DNA of 64,000 bases from Verrucomicrobiales bacterium (GCA_002698785.1 PAAG01000059.1:186001-250000), one strand, 5' to 3'; counted from the first letter of the stretch, positions 45,415-54,687 are shown. Made by a program: numbers and translations. Notes: generated by a model from the letters alone, not told the origin.

Positions 45415-46004
45415 AGATCACTTCCGCCCGTTTCGCCCTCAGTAGCACCAGCATTCAAGACTGCCCCATCGCAGAGCTTCCCGAATTTGCCTTTATCGGT
45501 CGTTCCAATGTCGGAAAGTCGTCACTTCTGAATATGCTCTGCAATCAGAAGGCGTTAGCGCGCGTATCTCAGAAACCAGGGCACACTGCCACGATAAATT
45601 TTTACGTAATCAACGAGGAAATGTGCTTCGTAGACCTCCCGGGCTACGGCTACGCCAAAGCACCGAAAAGCGAACGTAATCGCTTTAATGACTTTGTCGC
45701 AGATTACCTCGAGTTTCGTGAGGGCTTGCAGCAGGTTTTCGTCTTGATCGATTCGCGGCATGACCCTCAAGCGATCGACATCAACTTTGTGACTTGGTTA
45801 GTCGAATGTGAAATTCCTTTTTCTCTCGTCTTTACGAAGTCCGACAAAAGCAAACCAGGGCGCGTGAAAGCGAAGAGGGATCTATTCCTGGAAAAGCTGG
45901 GAGAGTTTATCGAAGGCGAACCTCCGACCTTTATCACATCGTCTGAGTCGAAAGACGGGAGACTTGAGTTGTTGCGATTTGTGAGAGAGTTAGCGGGCGA
46001 ATAA
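45411..46004 (+). CDS. engB: EngB/YsxC ribosome-biogenesis GTPase
   Basis: The 197-aa GTPase has the G1 loop GRSNVGKSS, the G3/switch region DLPGYGYAKAPKS, G4 TKSDKS and a G5-like TSSESKDG near the end. The length and the N-terminal SARFALSSTSIQDCP segment fit YihA/YsxC/EngB, which acts in 50S maturation. It follows rsgA with a 4-bp overlap, so the two factors of both subunits' assembly are made together. It converges with the Gfo/Idh/MocA oxidoreductase (35-bp gap). Confidence 0.95.
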   Translation: MKITSARFALSSTSIQDCPIAELPEFAFIGRSNVGKSSLLNMLCNQKALARVSQKPGHTATINFYVINEEMCFVDLPGYGYAKAPKSERNRFNDFVADYLEFREGLQQVFVLIDSRHDPQAIDINFVTWLVECEIPFSLVFTKSDKSKPGRVKAKRDLFLEKLGEFIEGEPPTFITSSESKDGRLELLRFVRELAGE

Positions 46005-46039
46005 CCCGATTTCTCAGTTCCCCTCTCGCAGGCCTCAAA

Positions 46040-47404
46040 TTAGATCCCTTCCACTTCCCAGCCTTCGCGATACTGGTCGTGAACCAGGCCATTGGCCGCT
46101 TCCGAGTTCTTGAATTTTCCTGCAGCGGCATCCCATTCGAGCGTTTCGCCAGGCACACGCATGGCAACGGTTCCCAGCAATACAGTTTCCGTCATGGGGC
46201 CTGCATAGTTGAAGTTTGTCCGTGGGTCCTCGCTGATCTCGCCACGTATCTTGGCCGCGAAGTTTCCGTGGTGGTGGTCGCTTGGCTCTGGTTCTATCGT
46301 CTCGTCAGAAAGTTTGCCATCCCGATAAATCGTGGGCATCCCTCCTCCGCCATGGGGGATCACAACCGCCCCATTCTCGCCAATCACAACAGAACCACTC
46401 CGAGGTACGTTGCTCACCTCTTCACCCTTCGCATCGATGGAGGTTCCAACGGCGGCCGCAACACTATCAGGGGCGGCTTGCGTGCCGTCGTACCATGTAA
46501 AGTCGAAATCACCATCGGTGAGATCGTTACCTTTCATTCGATGATGAACCTTCGCATTCAACGGCCAACTGTCGCCATCCACAGGAGCCGGCCCCAGAGA
46601 GGTAACTGTCAGGGTCTCGGGCTGGCCGAGCCCCATGAACCACGGGTGATAAATATGGCAACCCATGTCACCTAGAGTGCCCGTTCCGTAGCCGATTCGC
46701 TTCCTCCAGTTAGAGGGATGAAACTCCCGCGGAATGTATGAACGCATTTTTGCCACTCCGATCCACTGTTCCCAATTGAGTGTTTCCGGAGGTGCCTCCT
46801 CTGTATCAGGAAGAGGATCCATTGAGCCCCAAGATTTTGGGTTCAGGCTATGGACTTCTTTCACCTTCCCGATCACTCCTTCCTGTAGAAGTCGCACGCC
46901 GGTACGATTCCCGGAAGTAGACGACACCTGGATTCCCATCTGAGTAATGATGCCATTCGCAGCAGCATACTCTCGCAATACTCTTGCCTCGTGAAGCGTT
47001 CGCGTAAGCGGTTTCTCGCAATACACATGAAGCCCAAGTTGCATCGCACTCATCGCAATCGGGGCATGCTGGTGATCTGGCGTTCCAATAACAATGCAAT
47101 CGAGATCCTTTGCGTGCTTTTCAAGAAGTTCTCTCCAATCTTGATAAACAGGAACAGTTGGATGGAATTCCTGCATCTTGTTCGTGCGAGTCGAATCAAC
47201 CTCCGCCACAGCAACCAAAGTAGTGTTCGGCACTTGCAACATTTCCGTGAGGTCACTCCATGCACGTCCATTTGCTCCAAAGTTGGCAAAACGCAGGTCT
47301 TTGCTTGGTGCCGCACCTGACGCGGATGTCTGCCACCCTATCCACGGGGCAACTGCTGCGGATCCGGCGATGGTAGAAAGAAAGCGGCGACGTGAGGTTC
47401 TCAT
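46040..47404 (-). CDS. Gfo/Idh/MocA-family oxidoreductase, TAT-exported
   Basis: I use the ATG at 47402-47404, which places a twin-arginine signal (TSRRRFLSTIAGSAAVAPW) at the N-terminus; the track start is a GTG 48 bp upstream. The 454-aa enzyme has a Rossmann domain with LRFANFGANGRAWSD, the DCIVIGTPDHQHAP strand and the MocA catalytic-type motif YCEKPLTRTLHEA (Lys-Pro). The C-terminal sheet contains GTLGDMGCHIYHP. It is of the exported, planctomycete/verrucomicrobial branch that probably keeps its NAD(P) tightly bound and acts on sugars, cyclitols or sugar acids. The substrate is unknown, and no sugar gene is adjacent. Confidence 0.92.
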   Translation of the reverse strand: MRTSRRRFLSTIAGSAAVAPWIGWQTSASGAAPSKDLRFANFGANGRAWSDLTEMLQVPNTTLVAVAEVDSTRTNKMQEFHPTVPVYQDWRELLEKHAKDLDCIVIGTPDHQHAPIAMSAMQLGLHVYCEKPLTRTLHEARVLREYAAANGIITQMGIQVSSTSGNRTGVRLLQEGVIGKVKEVHSLNPKSWGSMDPLPDTEEAPPETLNWEQWIGVAKMRSYIPREFHPSNWRKRIGYGTGTLGDMGCHIYHPWFMGLGQPETLTVTSLGPAPVDGDSWPLNAKVHHRMKGNDLTDGDFDFTWYDGTQAAPDSVAAAVGTSIDAKGEEVSNVPRSGSVVIGENGAVVIPHGGGGMPTIYRDGKLSDETIEPEPSDHHHGNFAAKIRGEISEDPRTNFNYAGPMTETVLLGTVAMRVPGETLEWDAAAGKFKNSEAANGLVHDQYREGWEVEGI

Positions 47405-47524
47405 GAGCAAAGGGTAAGGGCTCTGGGACGACCGGTCAGGCTCCGTGTTCACGGACTGGAGTCGAGCGCCGGTGAAGTTGCTAAAATGTCGTCCTAACTG
47501 CTGCGGGATATTCGTCGAAACGTA

Positions 47525-48019
47525 ATGAGACCGTCTTTCTTTTCTACGCTATTTGCATTGTCGCTCGCCATTGCTGGGCTTGTTTTTGCCAATTCCGCGA
47601 GTGCTGGAGCCACCTGCGTCGCGGAGACTACGGCCGGCAAAGTGGTGGAGTTGGAGATCACCACCCTTGGCACCATTGGTGGATTCGACAAAGCTGTTCT
47701 TACGATTAAGGACAAGAAAGGAAAAATCACTTTTACAAAAACTTACTCTAACGACGAAGTAGGTCAGTTTGCTGCAACCGTTCATGATGGCAAAGCTGTT
47801 GTCATTTTTTACGCAATCGGCCCTGAATCCGATGTGCGGCTCTCGTTCATTGGAACCGATCAAGACGAATATGATCACGAAGCACTGATGTCTATTCTTC
47901 GAAGTTCTGAGCGAAAGAAGGACAAAGGTAATTCGCTTTTCATAAGCGTTTATGAAACCGGAAAAGAAGAGAACCTGTCTTTCAAAGACATTCTGGTGAC
48001 ACTGGACAAAGATGTGTAG
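47525..48019 (+). CDS. Secreted protein of unknown function
   Basis: The 164-aa product has a signal peptide cut near ASA|GATC (MRPSFFSTLFALSLAIAGLVFA). The mature chain (about 135 aa) is beta-rich with an alternating hydrophobic pattern (KVVELEITTLG, KAVLTIKDKKGKITF, KAVVIFYAIG, RLSFIGTD) and a charged helix near the end, so a small sandwich is likely. It has one Cys and no motif I recognise. It is divergent from the Gfo/Idh gene with 120 bp between starts, and its 3' side shares the hairpin at 48051-48078 with the PhoX-like gene. Nothing indicates its role. Confidence 0.65.
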   Translation: MRPSFFSTLFALSLAIAGLVFANSASAGATCVAETTAGKVVELEITTLGTIGGFDKAVLTIKDKKGKITFTKTYSNDEVGQFAATVHDGKAVVIFYAIGPESDVRLSFIGTDQDEYDHEALMSILRSSERKKDKGNSLFISVYETGKEENLSFKDILVTLDKDV

Positions 48020-48050
48020 CCGGGCGAGCCACAACCTTTACGATGGAAGC

Positions 48051-48078
48051 AAAAACGGCGCCCCGTTAGGGACGCCGT
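48051..48078 (-). terminator. Rho-independent terminator of the PhoX-like gene
   Basis: ACGGCG-C-CCC / GGG-A-CGCCGT (48055-48078) forms a nine-pair stem with one C-A mismatch and a GTTA loop. Read on the minus strand it is followed directly by TTTTT, a classical intrinsic terminator for the gene ending at 48121. On the plus strand a T-run follows about 10 nt away, so it may also help end the upstream secreted-protein gene. Confidence 0.8.
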
Positions 48079-48120
48079 CAGAGAAACCTTTTTCAGGTCA
48101 GTTCAGAGCAAAGTCTGAAT

Positions 48121-50025
48121 CTAGAACATTGTGCCAAGGCTATTCGAAATAGAGTTCTGCTGGCGACGGAAGCGCTTGATCTTGCGCTTTTTCTTCTTCG
48201 CATTGTCGATACGGCGAGCTTGACGAATCTTGCGCTGAATCGAGCTGAGTCGATTTTCCAGGGCAGCTTCCAATGCAGTCTTCTTGGTCAGGATAATGAG
48301 CTGCCCCCCCTCTTTGAGGTCACCATCGGTAATGCGGGAATCTGGATAGAAGTTGTCCTGGTCGTCGATACCGTGTGCCTGCACATCGAAGAGGAAAACA
48401 GAACCGGGAAGGCCGTCAAAGAGAGTCGAGACATCGACGATTCCGGAAGTTTCCCATTCACCAGCATCGGCAGCATCGTTGTCCACAGCATCCCCGATTG
48501 ACGATGGATCAAGAACAACACTGCGGTCGACCTGAAAGATAGGAGTCACAGATCCGGTGTTCGGGTCGAGGCGAACCATCTGAGCTTCGCACTCATTGAC
48601 TGCTCCAGGACCGAAAAGAGGCTCCGCAGTACCTGCAGTATCGTCCTCGGCTTTGTCTTCCTGAACGTAGATCATTCCGTCGTCTGCCCAGTCGAGGTTA
48701 TCAGGACTCCGAAGCGCACGTGCAGGGTCAGCGTCCCCGTCATAAATAATGCTAACGACGCACGGAAACTCAGTGGTTCCCGGAAGGGCAGCGGCGTCGA
48801 CTCCGTTGAAGTTGACACCAACCTTGTAGACAGTTCCGAATGTATCGGCGCCATCAAGAGTTGCAGGTATAATGTCGTAGGTATCTACACCCGTCGAAGC
48901 TAGAACTGCTTCAGCTCCGTTACGTGGGTTGGTTGCCACATCTTCAGGGCGAGAGAAGCCGAATGCTCCCAGGGCACGTGCGCGAATCCAGAGAGTTCCC
49001 TGTGTAGGGTTACCAAACTCGTCGAATCCGGTGTTTCCATCTTCAGAAGGAGCACCACCGGTTGTATCAAGCTCGACAAACTTACCTGCGAGGAAGCTTC
49101 CTGCTGCCAGGAACTCACTTGGAAGAACCTCACCGGTGTCGGAAACCCATACGAAGAGCTTACCACCGCGGAGACCGTTCCGAGCAGGAAAGTCAGCCAT
49201 AGGGGCCGTGTCTTTTGCGCCAACGTAGAGGAACAGAGGAGCTGCTTCATCGCCGTCCATGGCGCCGGGATTGAAGTCGAACGGGGAAGTGTCGTCTGCG
49301 AGAAGAATAGCAACAGTCTCAGTACTTCCTGTATCGAGAACAGTCACGTTCTCCCATGCGCCACGTCCAAGGTCTGGGAGCTGCCAAAATTCTCCGGTCG
49401 CAGGATCGAGTGCCCATTCAGCACCACCCACTCCGTTGAAGAATCCCCCGTCTTCCTCGCCTGTGAAAAAGATTCGATCAACAAGACCGCGATCTCCCCA
49501 TTCGAGAGGCTCGAAAAGTGAAGCAGAGCAGAAACGAGAAAAGCCAGAGAAATCATTTGCAAGAAATGAATCATCGCTGGCAACGGCACCGGTAGCATCG
49601 TAGATGGTGTGGTAAGCGAGGCCGCCCGCCTTGATTTTACAAGTCTTCTTGTCGATATCGAAAAAGGAAACTCTTGCCCCGGTAAGAGGGAAAGTTCCGC
49701 CCATACCGTCGGAAACGTTGTAGGAGTATCCGTCAAAGTTCAAGAGTTCGTGGTTGACGAAAACACGAACGGTCCATGGATTCACCTCGTAGGCACCCAT
49801 ACCATCCAAAACTCCGGGAGGTACGTATGAGGATTCGTTACCATTGATGTTGAAGCTGGTAAAGCTGGGAACAGCCTCGCCCACGGTGTGGAGAACCTTG
49901 CAATCGAAGCCGCCTCGCTTCATTTCGACCATCTTCGGAGTTTCCGCAGATGCCTGCTGCATGAGGCCGGCAGAAACTGCCATAGCCCCAAAGGTGAGAA
50001 GGGTATTTTTCATAACTGAAGTCAT
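48121..50025 (-). CDS. PhoX/DUF839-family exported protein
   Basis: The 634-residue exported protein (signal LLTFGAMAVSAGLMQQASA) shows DUF839 features: VFVNHELLNFDGYSYNV near the N-terminus, WENVTVLDTGSTETVAILLADD with an acidic metal-binding-like loop, then GGKLFVWVSDTG and a late LDPNTGSVTPIFQVD. PhoX enzymes are calcium/iron alkaline phosphatases; here I cannot confirm all ligands, so activity is uncertain. The chain ends in an unusually basic tail (KKKKRKIKRFRRQQ), absent from typical PhoX. A 393-bp leader region precedes it and a strong terminator follows. Confidence 0.75.
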   Translation of the reverse strand: MTSVMKNTLLTFGAMAVSAGLMQQASAETPKMVEMKRGGFDCKVLHTVGEAVPSFTSFNINGNESSYVPPGVLDGMGAYEVNPWTVRVFVNHELLNFDGYSYNVSDGMGGTFPLTGARVSFFDIDKKTCKIKAGGLAYHTIYDATGAVASDDSFLANDFSGFSRFCSASLFEPLEWGDRGLVDRIFFTGEEDGGFFNGVGGAEWALDPATGEFWQLPDLGRGAWENVTVLDTGSTETVAILLADDTSPFDFNPGAMDGDEAAPLFLYVGAKDTAPMADFPARNGLRGGKLFVWVSDTGEVLPSEFLAAGSFLAGKFVELDTTGGAPSEDGNTGFDEFGNPTQGTLWIRARALGAFGFSRPEDVATNPRNGAEAVLASTGVDTYDIIPATLDGADTFGTVYKVGVNFNGVDAAALPGTTEFPCVVSIIYDGDADPARALRSPDNLDWADDGMIYVQEDKAEDDTAGTAEPLFGPGAVNECEAQMVRLDPNTGSVTPIFQVDRSVVLDPSSIGDAVDNDAADAGEWETSGIVDVSTLFDGLPGSVFLFDVQAHGIDDQDNFYPDSRITDGDLKEGGQLIILTKKTALEAALENRLSSIQRKIRQARRIDNAKKKKRKIKRFRRQQNSISNSLGTMF

Positions 50026-50418
50026 AGATTTCTAGGAAGGTGCGGCAACGAGAGCATTTCCTTAACAATTAGCGCTTCCTTGCCGGCACGGTATCTACAC
50101 ACTTCAACCACCTGTAGCCACGCTTACTAGGTGACGAATTCTTTCCTGATCAGAGAGAAAAGTTTTCTTCACAATCCCAACCTTTATAAACCTTGTTTCT
50201 CTATCTATTTTTATTCACTTACCCGCAATCAGCGGACTGCACCAGCATAGTCATACCGGCTTTGCTTGAGCCCTCTTTATCTACACAATAATAAATTTGT
50301 TACAGCAGCGTAACTGAATACCCAAAACACACCCGACAAACCAATTCAGGCAAGAAAGGTAACGCTACCTATTCGCAACCGAGGCAAACAACGGAGAAAT
50401 GATTGTTCCTTGCTCCGT
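50026..50418. other. 393-bp noncoding region, promoter region of the PhoX-like gene
   Basis: No frame of note is present. It is rather AT- and pyrimidine-rich. The 10-mer TATCTACACA occurs twice (50092-50101 and 50278-50287), on the minus strand TGTGTAGATA, about 186 bp apart. No clear Pho box or -35/-10 pair is recognised. Confidence 0.6.
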
Positions 50419-51831
50419 TCAGAGCGATCGCAGAAAACTCATCAACATGCGCCTTTCTTCTGCAGACATTGCCAGGAAGGCATCCCTCGACACTTTTCCC
50501 TCTCCTCCGTGCCATAAAATTGCTTCCTCGATCGTCCGAGCTCGCCCGTCATGAAGATAATTAGGCTCCTGGCTGACGTGACGAGATAACCCAATCCCCC
50601 AAAGTGGTGCTGTGCGCCACTCCCGACCAGTAGCCGAATATACCGGGCGATTGTCCGCCAGCCCCTCTCCCATATCATGCAGAAGGAGGTCTGTATAAGG
50701 ATGAACCTCCTGTCCGCTGAGTTCGGGAAAATTGGGATCTTCTCCAGTCACGAATGTTTCCACATGGCAAACACTGCACTTCGCTGCTTCAAAAAGTTCT
50801 TTCCCTCGCAGAACGGCCGGGTTGTCATGAGCCCGCTGAGCAGGCACAGATAAGGTTTTCGAGTAAAAAACGACGAAATCCAATATATCGTCGCTCACTT
50901 CGGGATCACCCCCGTGGGGCAGACCAGCCAGTTCTTTTTGCGCCTCAGATAGTTCGAAATCAGGAAAGACAGAAGATGTAATACCTATATCACCCAGAAA
51001 GGCTGACGCTACCTGTTGACGAACGGTAGGTTGCTCAGCTTTCCAGCCAAATCTTCCAGGTACAGCGGTTTCGCTCTCCACATCCCATACCATATTTAGC
51101 CTTCCGGATATCCCATCGCCATCCTTATCATCCGGGTCTGCCAGGGAGACAATCGCTTCCGTAGGTATAGTATCCAAAAGGCCGACACCAATCATCGGTT
51201 GCGCAACACGCGGAGAGAGAAGAATACGCCCCCCGATCTCGCCGTAGTAACTTTGGGATATTACCACTTTTGGTCTGCGGAGAGTATATCTGGATCCGTC
51301 TTCATACGCTCCTTCGATTTCGGACCATTCCAGGGAAACAACCGCTTCTGGCTTCGCACCTACGATGGAACGATTTTGAATCTGACCACCAAATACCGGG
51401 TGGGGAGTGATTCCCCCAGACTGTAACCGATCCTTTTCTGTTGTCCCGGCAGGATCTGGAACACTGGCCCGAATCAGCATCGAAGTCATTTGTTCATCGC
51501 TCTCGGGGGGATGTCCACGCCCATCTTTGATGTGACATGATTGACATGAGTTCGTATTGAAAAGCGGCCCCAGTCCGTCACGAGCTGCTGTCGAAGCCGG
51601 TGCCGTGACCCAAGCGCCTCGAAAGAAGGAATCCCCAACGAAGAAATTGTCTCTCCGAGACAAGGAAAGGTTTGCCGCCGGCAATGAAAATGCTCCGCGC
51701 ATGTTTGCCTGTGCTTTGGGAATTACCACAGAGGTAGCCCCACCACTCATTGGTGGAGCGGCGATCGTGTGAAACTGTGTAAGAACTGCAACTGTGCACA
51801 GAATTACCAAACGATATGTGAAATGGGACAT
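50419..51831 (-). CDS. Di-heme DUF1111 (thiol-oxidoreductase-like) cytochrome
   Basis: The 470-aa exported protein (signal LVILCTVAVLTQFHTIAA) has two CxxCH heme motifs: CQSCH near residue 96 in the FNTNSCQSCHIKDGRG stretch and CSVCH near 357 (KCSVCHVETFVTG). The DUF1111 pattern VGLLDTIPTEAI and GFWxxx-type central region fit the MauG/di-heme peroxidase fold. It is found with imelysin proteins in iron-responsive clusters, where it may oxidise or shuttle iron or electrons at the outer envelope. It starts 30 bp downstream of the imelysin stop, so the two are probably cotranscribed. Confidence 0.9.
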   Translation of the reverse strand: MSHFTYRLVILCTVAVLTQFHTIAAPPMSGGATSVVIPKAQANMRGAFSLPAANLSLSRRDNFFVGDSFFRGAWVTAPASTAARDGLGPLFNTNSCQSCHIKDGRGHPPESDEQMTSMLIRASVPDPAGTTEKDRLQSGGITPHPVFGGQIQNRSIVGAKPEAVVSLEWSEIEGAYEDGSRYTLRRPKVVISQSYYGEIGGRILLSPRVAQPMIGVGLLDTIPTEAIVSLADPDDKDGDGISGRLNMVWDVESETAVPGRFGWKAEQPTVRQQVASAFLGDIGITSSVFPDFELSEAQKELAGLPHGGDPEVSDDILDFVVFYSKTLSVPAQRAHDNPAVLRGKELFEAAKCSVCHVETFVTGEDPNFPELSGQEVHPYTDLLLHDMGEGLADNRPVYSATGREWRTAPLWGIGLSRHVSQEPNYLHDGRARTIEEAILWHGGEGKVSRDAFLAMSAEERRMLMSFLRSL

Positions 51832-51861
51832 CGGATTATTCCTCTCGTTGAACTACCGTGT

Positions 51862-53100
51862 TTACTGCTTCGCTAATTCAGGCACCATCATGTGGACTTT
51901 CTCAATGAGTTCCGTCTGCGCCTTGAGCCGGGAAATCAATTCATTCAGGACAGCTCGTCCTTCCTCATTTCCCGACTGTATCATCCGGTCGAATGGCTCG
52001 ATTTTCTCTGCCCGATCAACCACACCCTGAGCAGCTTCCATGGTCTCGACAAACTTTTGGGTCAATTCAGCATCCAAATTTTGATCCAGCTTTGCCACTA
52101 GCTCGGAAAGCGAGGGTCCTTCGATCTTCTGACCGTTGTGCATGTGATGTTGACCGTGATAGAGAGACTGAACAGAGAGAGCGTTCTGATAGATAGCGAT
52201 GTGCGTGGTGTCACTAAAGCAAGATTGCTCTTCCTCCTGATCACTTGCCAGAAGCGCTACTTGAATGCGTTCGCCAGCGAGCTCTCCATTCGACAAGCTT
52301 CCCATGCCCATGACCATTCTGTCTAATTGTTGCTCCACTGGGAGATCGAAAAAGACTTTGGAATACAGAAAAGGCCGATCCGTCTTCCAATCTTGAATGG
52401 CAGTGGTGAGATCCTGAAGAAGGATTCCTGAAATCGCCATCAAATATTGGCGACGCCGGTCCATGTTTCCCCCGGTTCCATTTTCACCCAAGACATAATC
52501 CGTGTAAGGGCGCAAGCCAGCCTCTTTCGGGCTCTGATTCAGATCCTGTCCCCAAAGAAGAAATTCGATGGTGTGATATCCGGTTGCCACATTTGTTTCA
52601 TTATCAGTGAATCCGTGATACACCCCAGCCTTCGGGTCCATTTCGCTTCTCGCTTCAGCAATATATCCGTCATCAATGAAAAATTCTGAGGCAATTAGAT
52701 TGTATAGAGCATGAGGGTTTCCTCCCTCGTATGAATATGTAGGCGCAACGTAGTCAAGAAATCCTTCGTCGATTGGCCAGGCATTCACTTTCGTTTCCCA
52801 CGCATCCACGTTCGGGTTGCCGAATCGAAAAACTTCGGTGAGGGAGTAAACTTTGTGGGCGATTATCCACGCTTCTTTCGCCTGCTTGTGTGTTTCTTCA
52901 GACGGGTTCCTTACGAACTCCCGGATAGCGTCCATCAGAAGTCGAGCCGTATCGTAGGAATCCTGGTAGCGCGCCGAGGCGATCTCGACGTATTGCCTAG
53001 TCACCTTCTCCGCAAACGGAGTCTCTTCTGCTTTCGTCCCAGCCAGGCAAGCCAGACTGGCGAAAGCACAAATAAGCGCAGGACGAATGTGTTTCTCCAT
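51862..53100 (-). CDS. Imelysin-family (EfeO/IrpA-like) iron-regulated protein
   Basis: I use the ATG at 53098-53100 (MEKHIRPALICAFASLACLAG), which gives a signal peptide; the track adds 21 residues through a poly-G tract. The 412-aa protein has two four-helix halves. Imelysin signatures are TKVNAWPIDEGFLDY and the metal-binding-like GYHTIEFLLWGQDL. The gene is followed by the DUF1111 di-heme gene, the IrpA-IrpB type pairing of bacterial iron acquisition. Iron or heme capture at the cell surface is therefore the best inference. Upstream sequence holds a C9 run and two alternative hairpins (see regulatory entry). Confidence 0.88.
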   Translation of the reverse strand: MEKHIRPALICAFASLACLAGTKAEETPFAEKVTRQYVEIASARYQDSYDTARLLMDAIREFVRNPSEETHKQAKEAWIIAHKVYSLTEVFRFGNPNVDAWETKVNAWPIDEGFLDYVAPTYSYEGGNPHALYNLIASEFFIDDGYIAEARSEMDPKAGVYHGFTDNETNVATGYHTIEFLLWGQDLNQSPKEAGLRPYTDYVLGENGTGGNMDRRRQYLMAISGILLQDLTTAIQDWKTDRPFLYSKVFFDLPVEQQLDRMVMGMGSLSNGELAGERIQVALLASDQEEEQSCFSDTTHIAIYQNALSVQSLYHGQHHMHNGQKIEGPSLSELVAKLDQNLDAELTQKFVETMEAAQGVVDRAEKIEPFDRMIQSGNEEGRAVLNELISRLKAQTELIEKVHMMVPELAKQ

Positions 53101-53110
53101 GTAAATATAA

Positions 53111-53158
53111 GGGGGGGGGTGAAACGTCGTCGAAGGGAGGAACCTACGTTCCAGGTTC
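53111..53158. promoter_or_regulatory. G9 tract and alternative hairpins upstream of imelysin gene
   Basis: Nine G's (53111-53119) lie 10 nt upstream of the imelysin ATG. Further upstream, GGAAC/GTTCC (53139-53152) and GAACCT/AGGTTC (53140-53158) are overlapping inverted repeats that cannot form together. Slippage of the run or an attenuator-like switch could tune translation; this is inference. Confidence 0.4.
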
Positions 53159-53274
53159 GACAAGGATGTGTCTCATAGCATCGAGAGAGAGCCGATGAAA
53201 CAGGAGGAATGTCACAACCTTTTCACCGCCGCGCGGCGCGACGATTTCGTCACTCATGCGACGATCGAGAGAGC

Positions 53275-54687
53275 CTACAAGAGGAGCTCTTTCACCACCT
53301 TGGCCTTCTCAACACCAGTCAACCGAAAGTCCAAGCCCTGAAACGGAAATGTGAAGGCTTCGTGATCGAGGCCCATCAGGTGCAACATTGTAGCGTGGAG
53401 GTCACGAACGTGTACGACGTCATCCACGGCGTTGTATCCGAGCTCGTCAGTTGCACCGTGACTTATTCCTCCTTTTACCCCCCCGCCGGCCATCCACATA
53501 GAAAAACCTTTGATGTGGTGATCTCGACCCGGACCACCCTTCCCTTGAAACATCGGGGTTCGCCCAAACTCACCACCCCAGATTACCAGCGTATCCTCTA
53601 ACAATCCCCTTTCTTTCAAATCGGTGAGAAGCGCCCACGTTGAGCGATCAGTCAGACCGCAGCAGATGTCCATGTATTTCTGCAGGTCTCCATGGTGATC
53701 CCAACCACGGTGATACAAGTGGATAAAGCGAACACCTCTCTCAGCCAAGCGACGCGCAAGGAGACAGTTTGAAGCATAGGACCCGTCGCCAGGCTTTGCC
53801 CCATATAGATCGAGAACACTCTGAGGTTCGTCGCTGATGTCCATCAATCCAGGAACACTGGTCTGCATGCGAAAGGCCATTTCATAAGCTGAAATGCGAG
53901 TGTCGATCTCCGGATTTTGAACGAGCCCGTTTCGCTTACGATCGAGTTGGCTGATTGTATTGACGAGCGCAGCCTGCTGGGCTGGGCTGACGCCTACCGG
54001 ATTCCGAACGTAATGGACCGGATCCCCGGCGGAATTAAATTCCACACCTTGGTATTTGCTTGGAAGAAAGCCTGCCGACCATTGCCGCGAAGCAATCGGC
54101 TGTGGGTTTCTCCCCCCGACACTTGTCAAAACAACAAACCCTGGCAGTTCTTCCGTTTCGGAACCTAGCCCGTAGTTCACCCAAGAACCCATCGATGGTC
54201 GACCGCTAATGACCGTCCCCGTATTCATGAACGTGTGAGCCGGGTCGTGATTGATCTGTTCAGTGACCATCGAACGGATCACCGCAATATCATCTGCAAG
54301 CTTCGCGGTGTGAGGAAGATAATCAGAAATCAACTGCCCACTTTGTCCATAGCGTCGAAACTTTGTCAGGTGCCCCTGCACTTTCAGTTCCTTTCCCTGG
54401 AGCTGCGCGATAGGCTGTCCTTTGGTAAAGGACTCAGGCATTGCCTGTCCATCGAGAGCATCCAGTTGCGGTTTGTAATCAAACGTCTCAAGGTGCGAGG
54501 GCCCTCCTGCCATACACAGAAAAATAACGCGCTTTGCTCTCGGACGATGATGAGGCACGAAGCTCGGCGCCCCCGAAGCAGCGCCAGCTGAACTACCTAA
54601 CAAAGACGTTAATGCAGCTGAACACAGTCCAAGTCCCGCCTGCCCCAGAAAAGTGCGGCGATTTTGATTTGTCGCAAAAAGATCCAT
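53275..54687 (-). CDS. DUF1501 TAT-exported protein
   Basis: The 470-aa protein has a twin-arginine-like signal (NRRTFLGQAGLGLCSAAL) and the DUF1501 alkaline-phosphatase-superfamily fold: KRVIFLCMAGGPSHLETFD, the WVNYGLGSETEELPGFVVL region, HHRGWDHHGDLQ near 300 and IWGGEFGRTP near 390. The last two are the usual metal-site-like stretches. It is cotranscribed behind the DUF1553 cytochrome gene (11-bp gap), the standard pairing in this phylum. The reaction is unknown; sulfatase- or phosphatase-like hydrolysis of a surface glycan is often proposed. Confidence 0.92.
   Translation of the reverse strand: MDLFATNQNRRTFLGQAGLGLCSAALTSLLGSSAGAASGAPSFVPHHRPRAKRVIFLCMAGGPSHLETFDYKPQLDALDGQAMPESFTKGQPIAQLQGKELKVQGHLTKFRRYGQSGQLISDYLPHTAKLADDIAVIRSMVTEQINHDPAHTFMNTGTVISGRPSMGSWVNYGLGSETEELPGFVVLTSVGGRNPQPIASRQWSAGFLPSKYQGVEFNSAGDPVHYVRNPVGVSPAQQAALVNTISQLDRKRNGLVQNPEIDTRISAYEMAFRMQTSVPGLMDISDEPQSVLDLYGAKPGDGSYASNCLLARRLAERGVRFIHLYHRGWDHHGDLQKYMDICCGLTDRSTWALLTDLKERGLLEDTLVIWGGEFGRTPMFQGKGGPGRDHHIKGFSMWMAGGGVKGGISHGATDELGYNAVDDVVHVRDLHATMLHLMGLDHEAFTFPFQGLDFRLTGVEKAKVVKELLL

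Noticed and set aside
53228-53239. CGCCGCGCGGCG palindrome downstream of the DUF1501 gene
   Set aside because: GC-rich 12-bp palindrome with no loop or T-run; may be chance in this composition.
53209-53601. Plus-strand ORF with a good AGGAGGA ribosome-binding-like sequence
   Set aside because: It overlaps the well-supported DUF1501 gene antisense for most of its length and encodes no recognisable domain.
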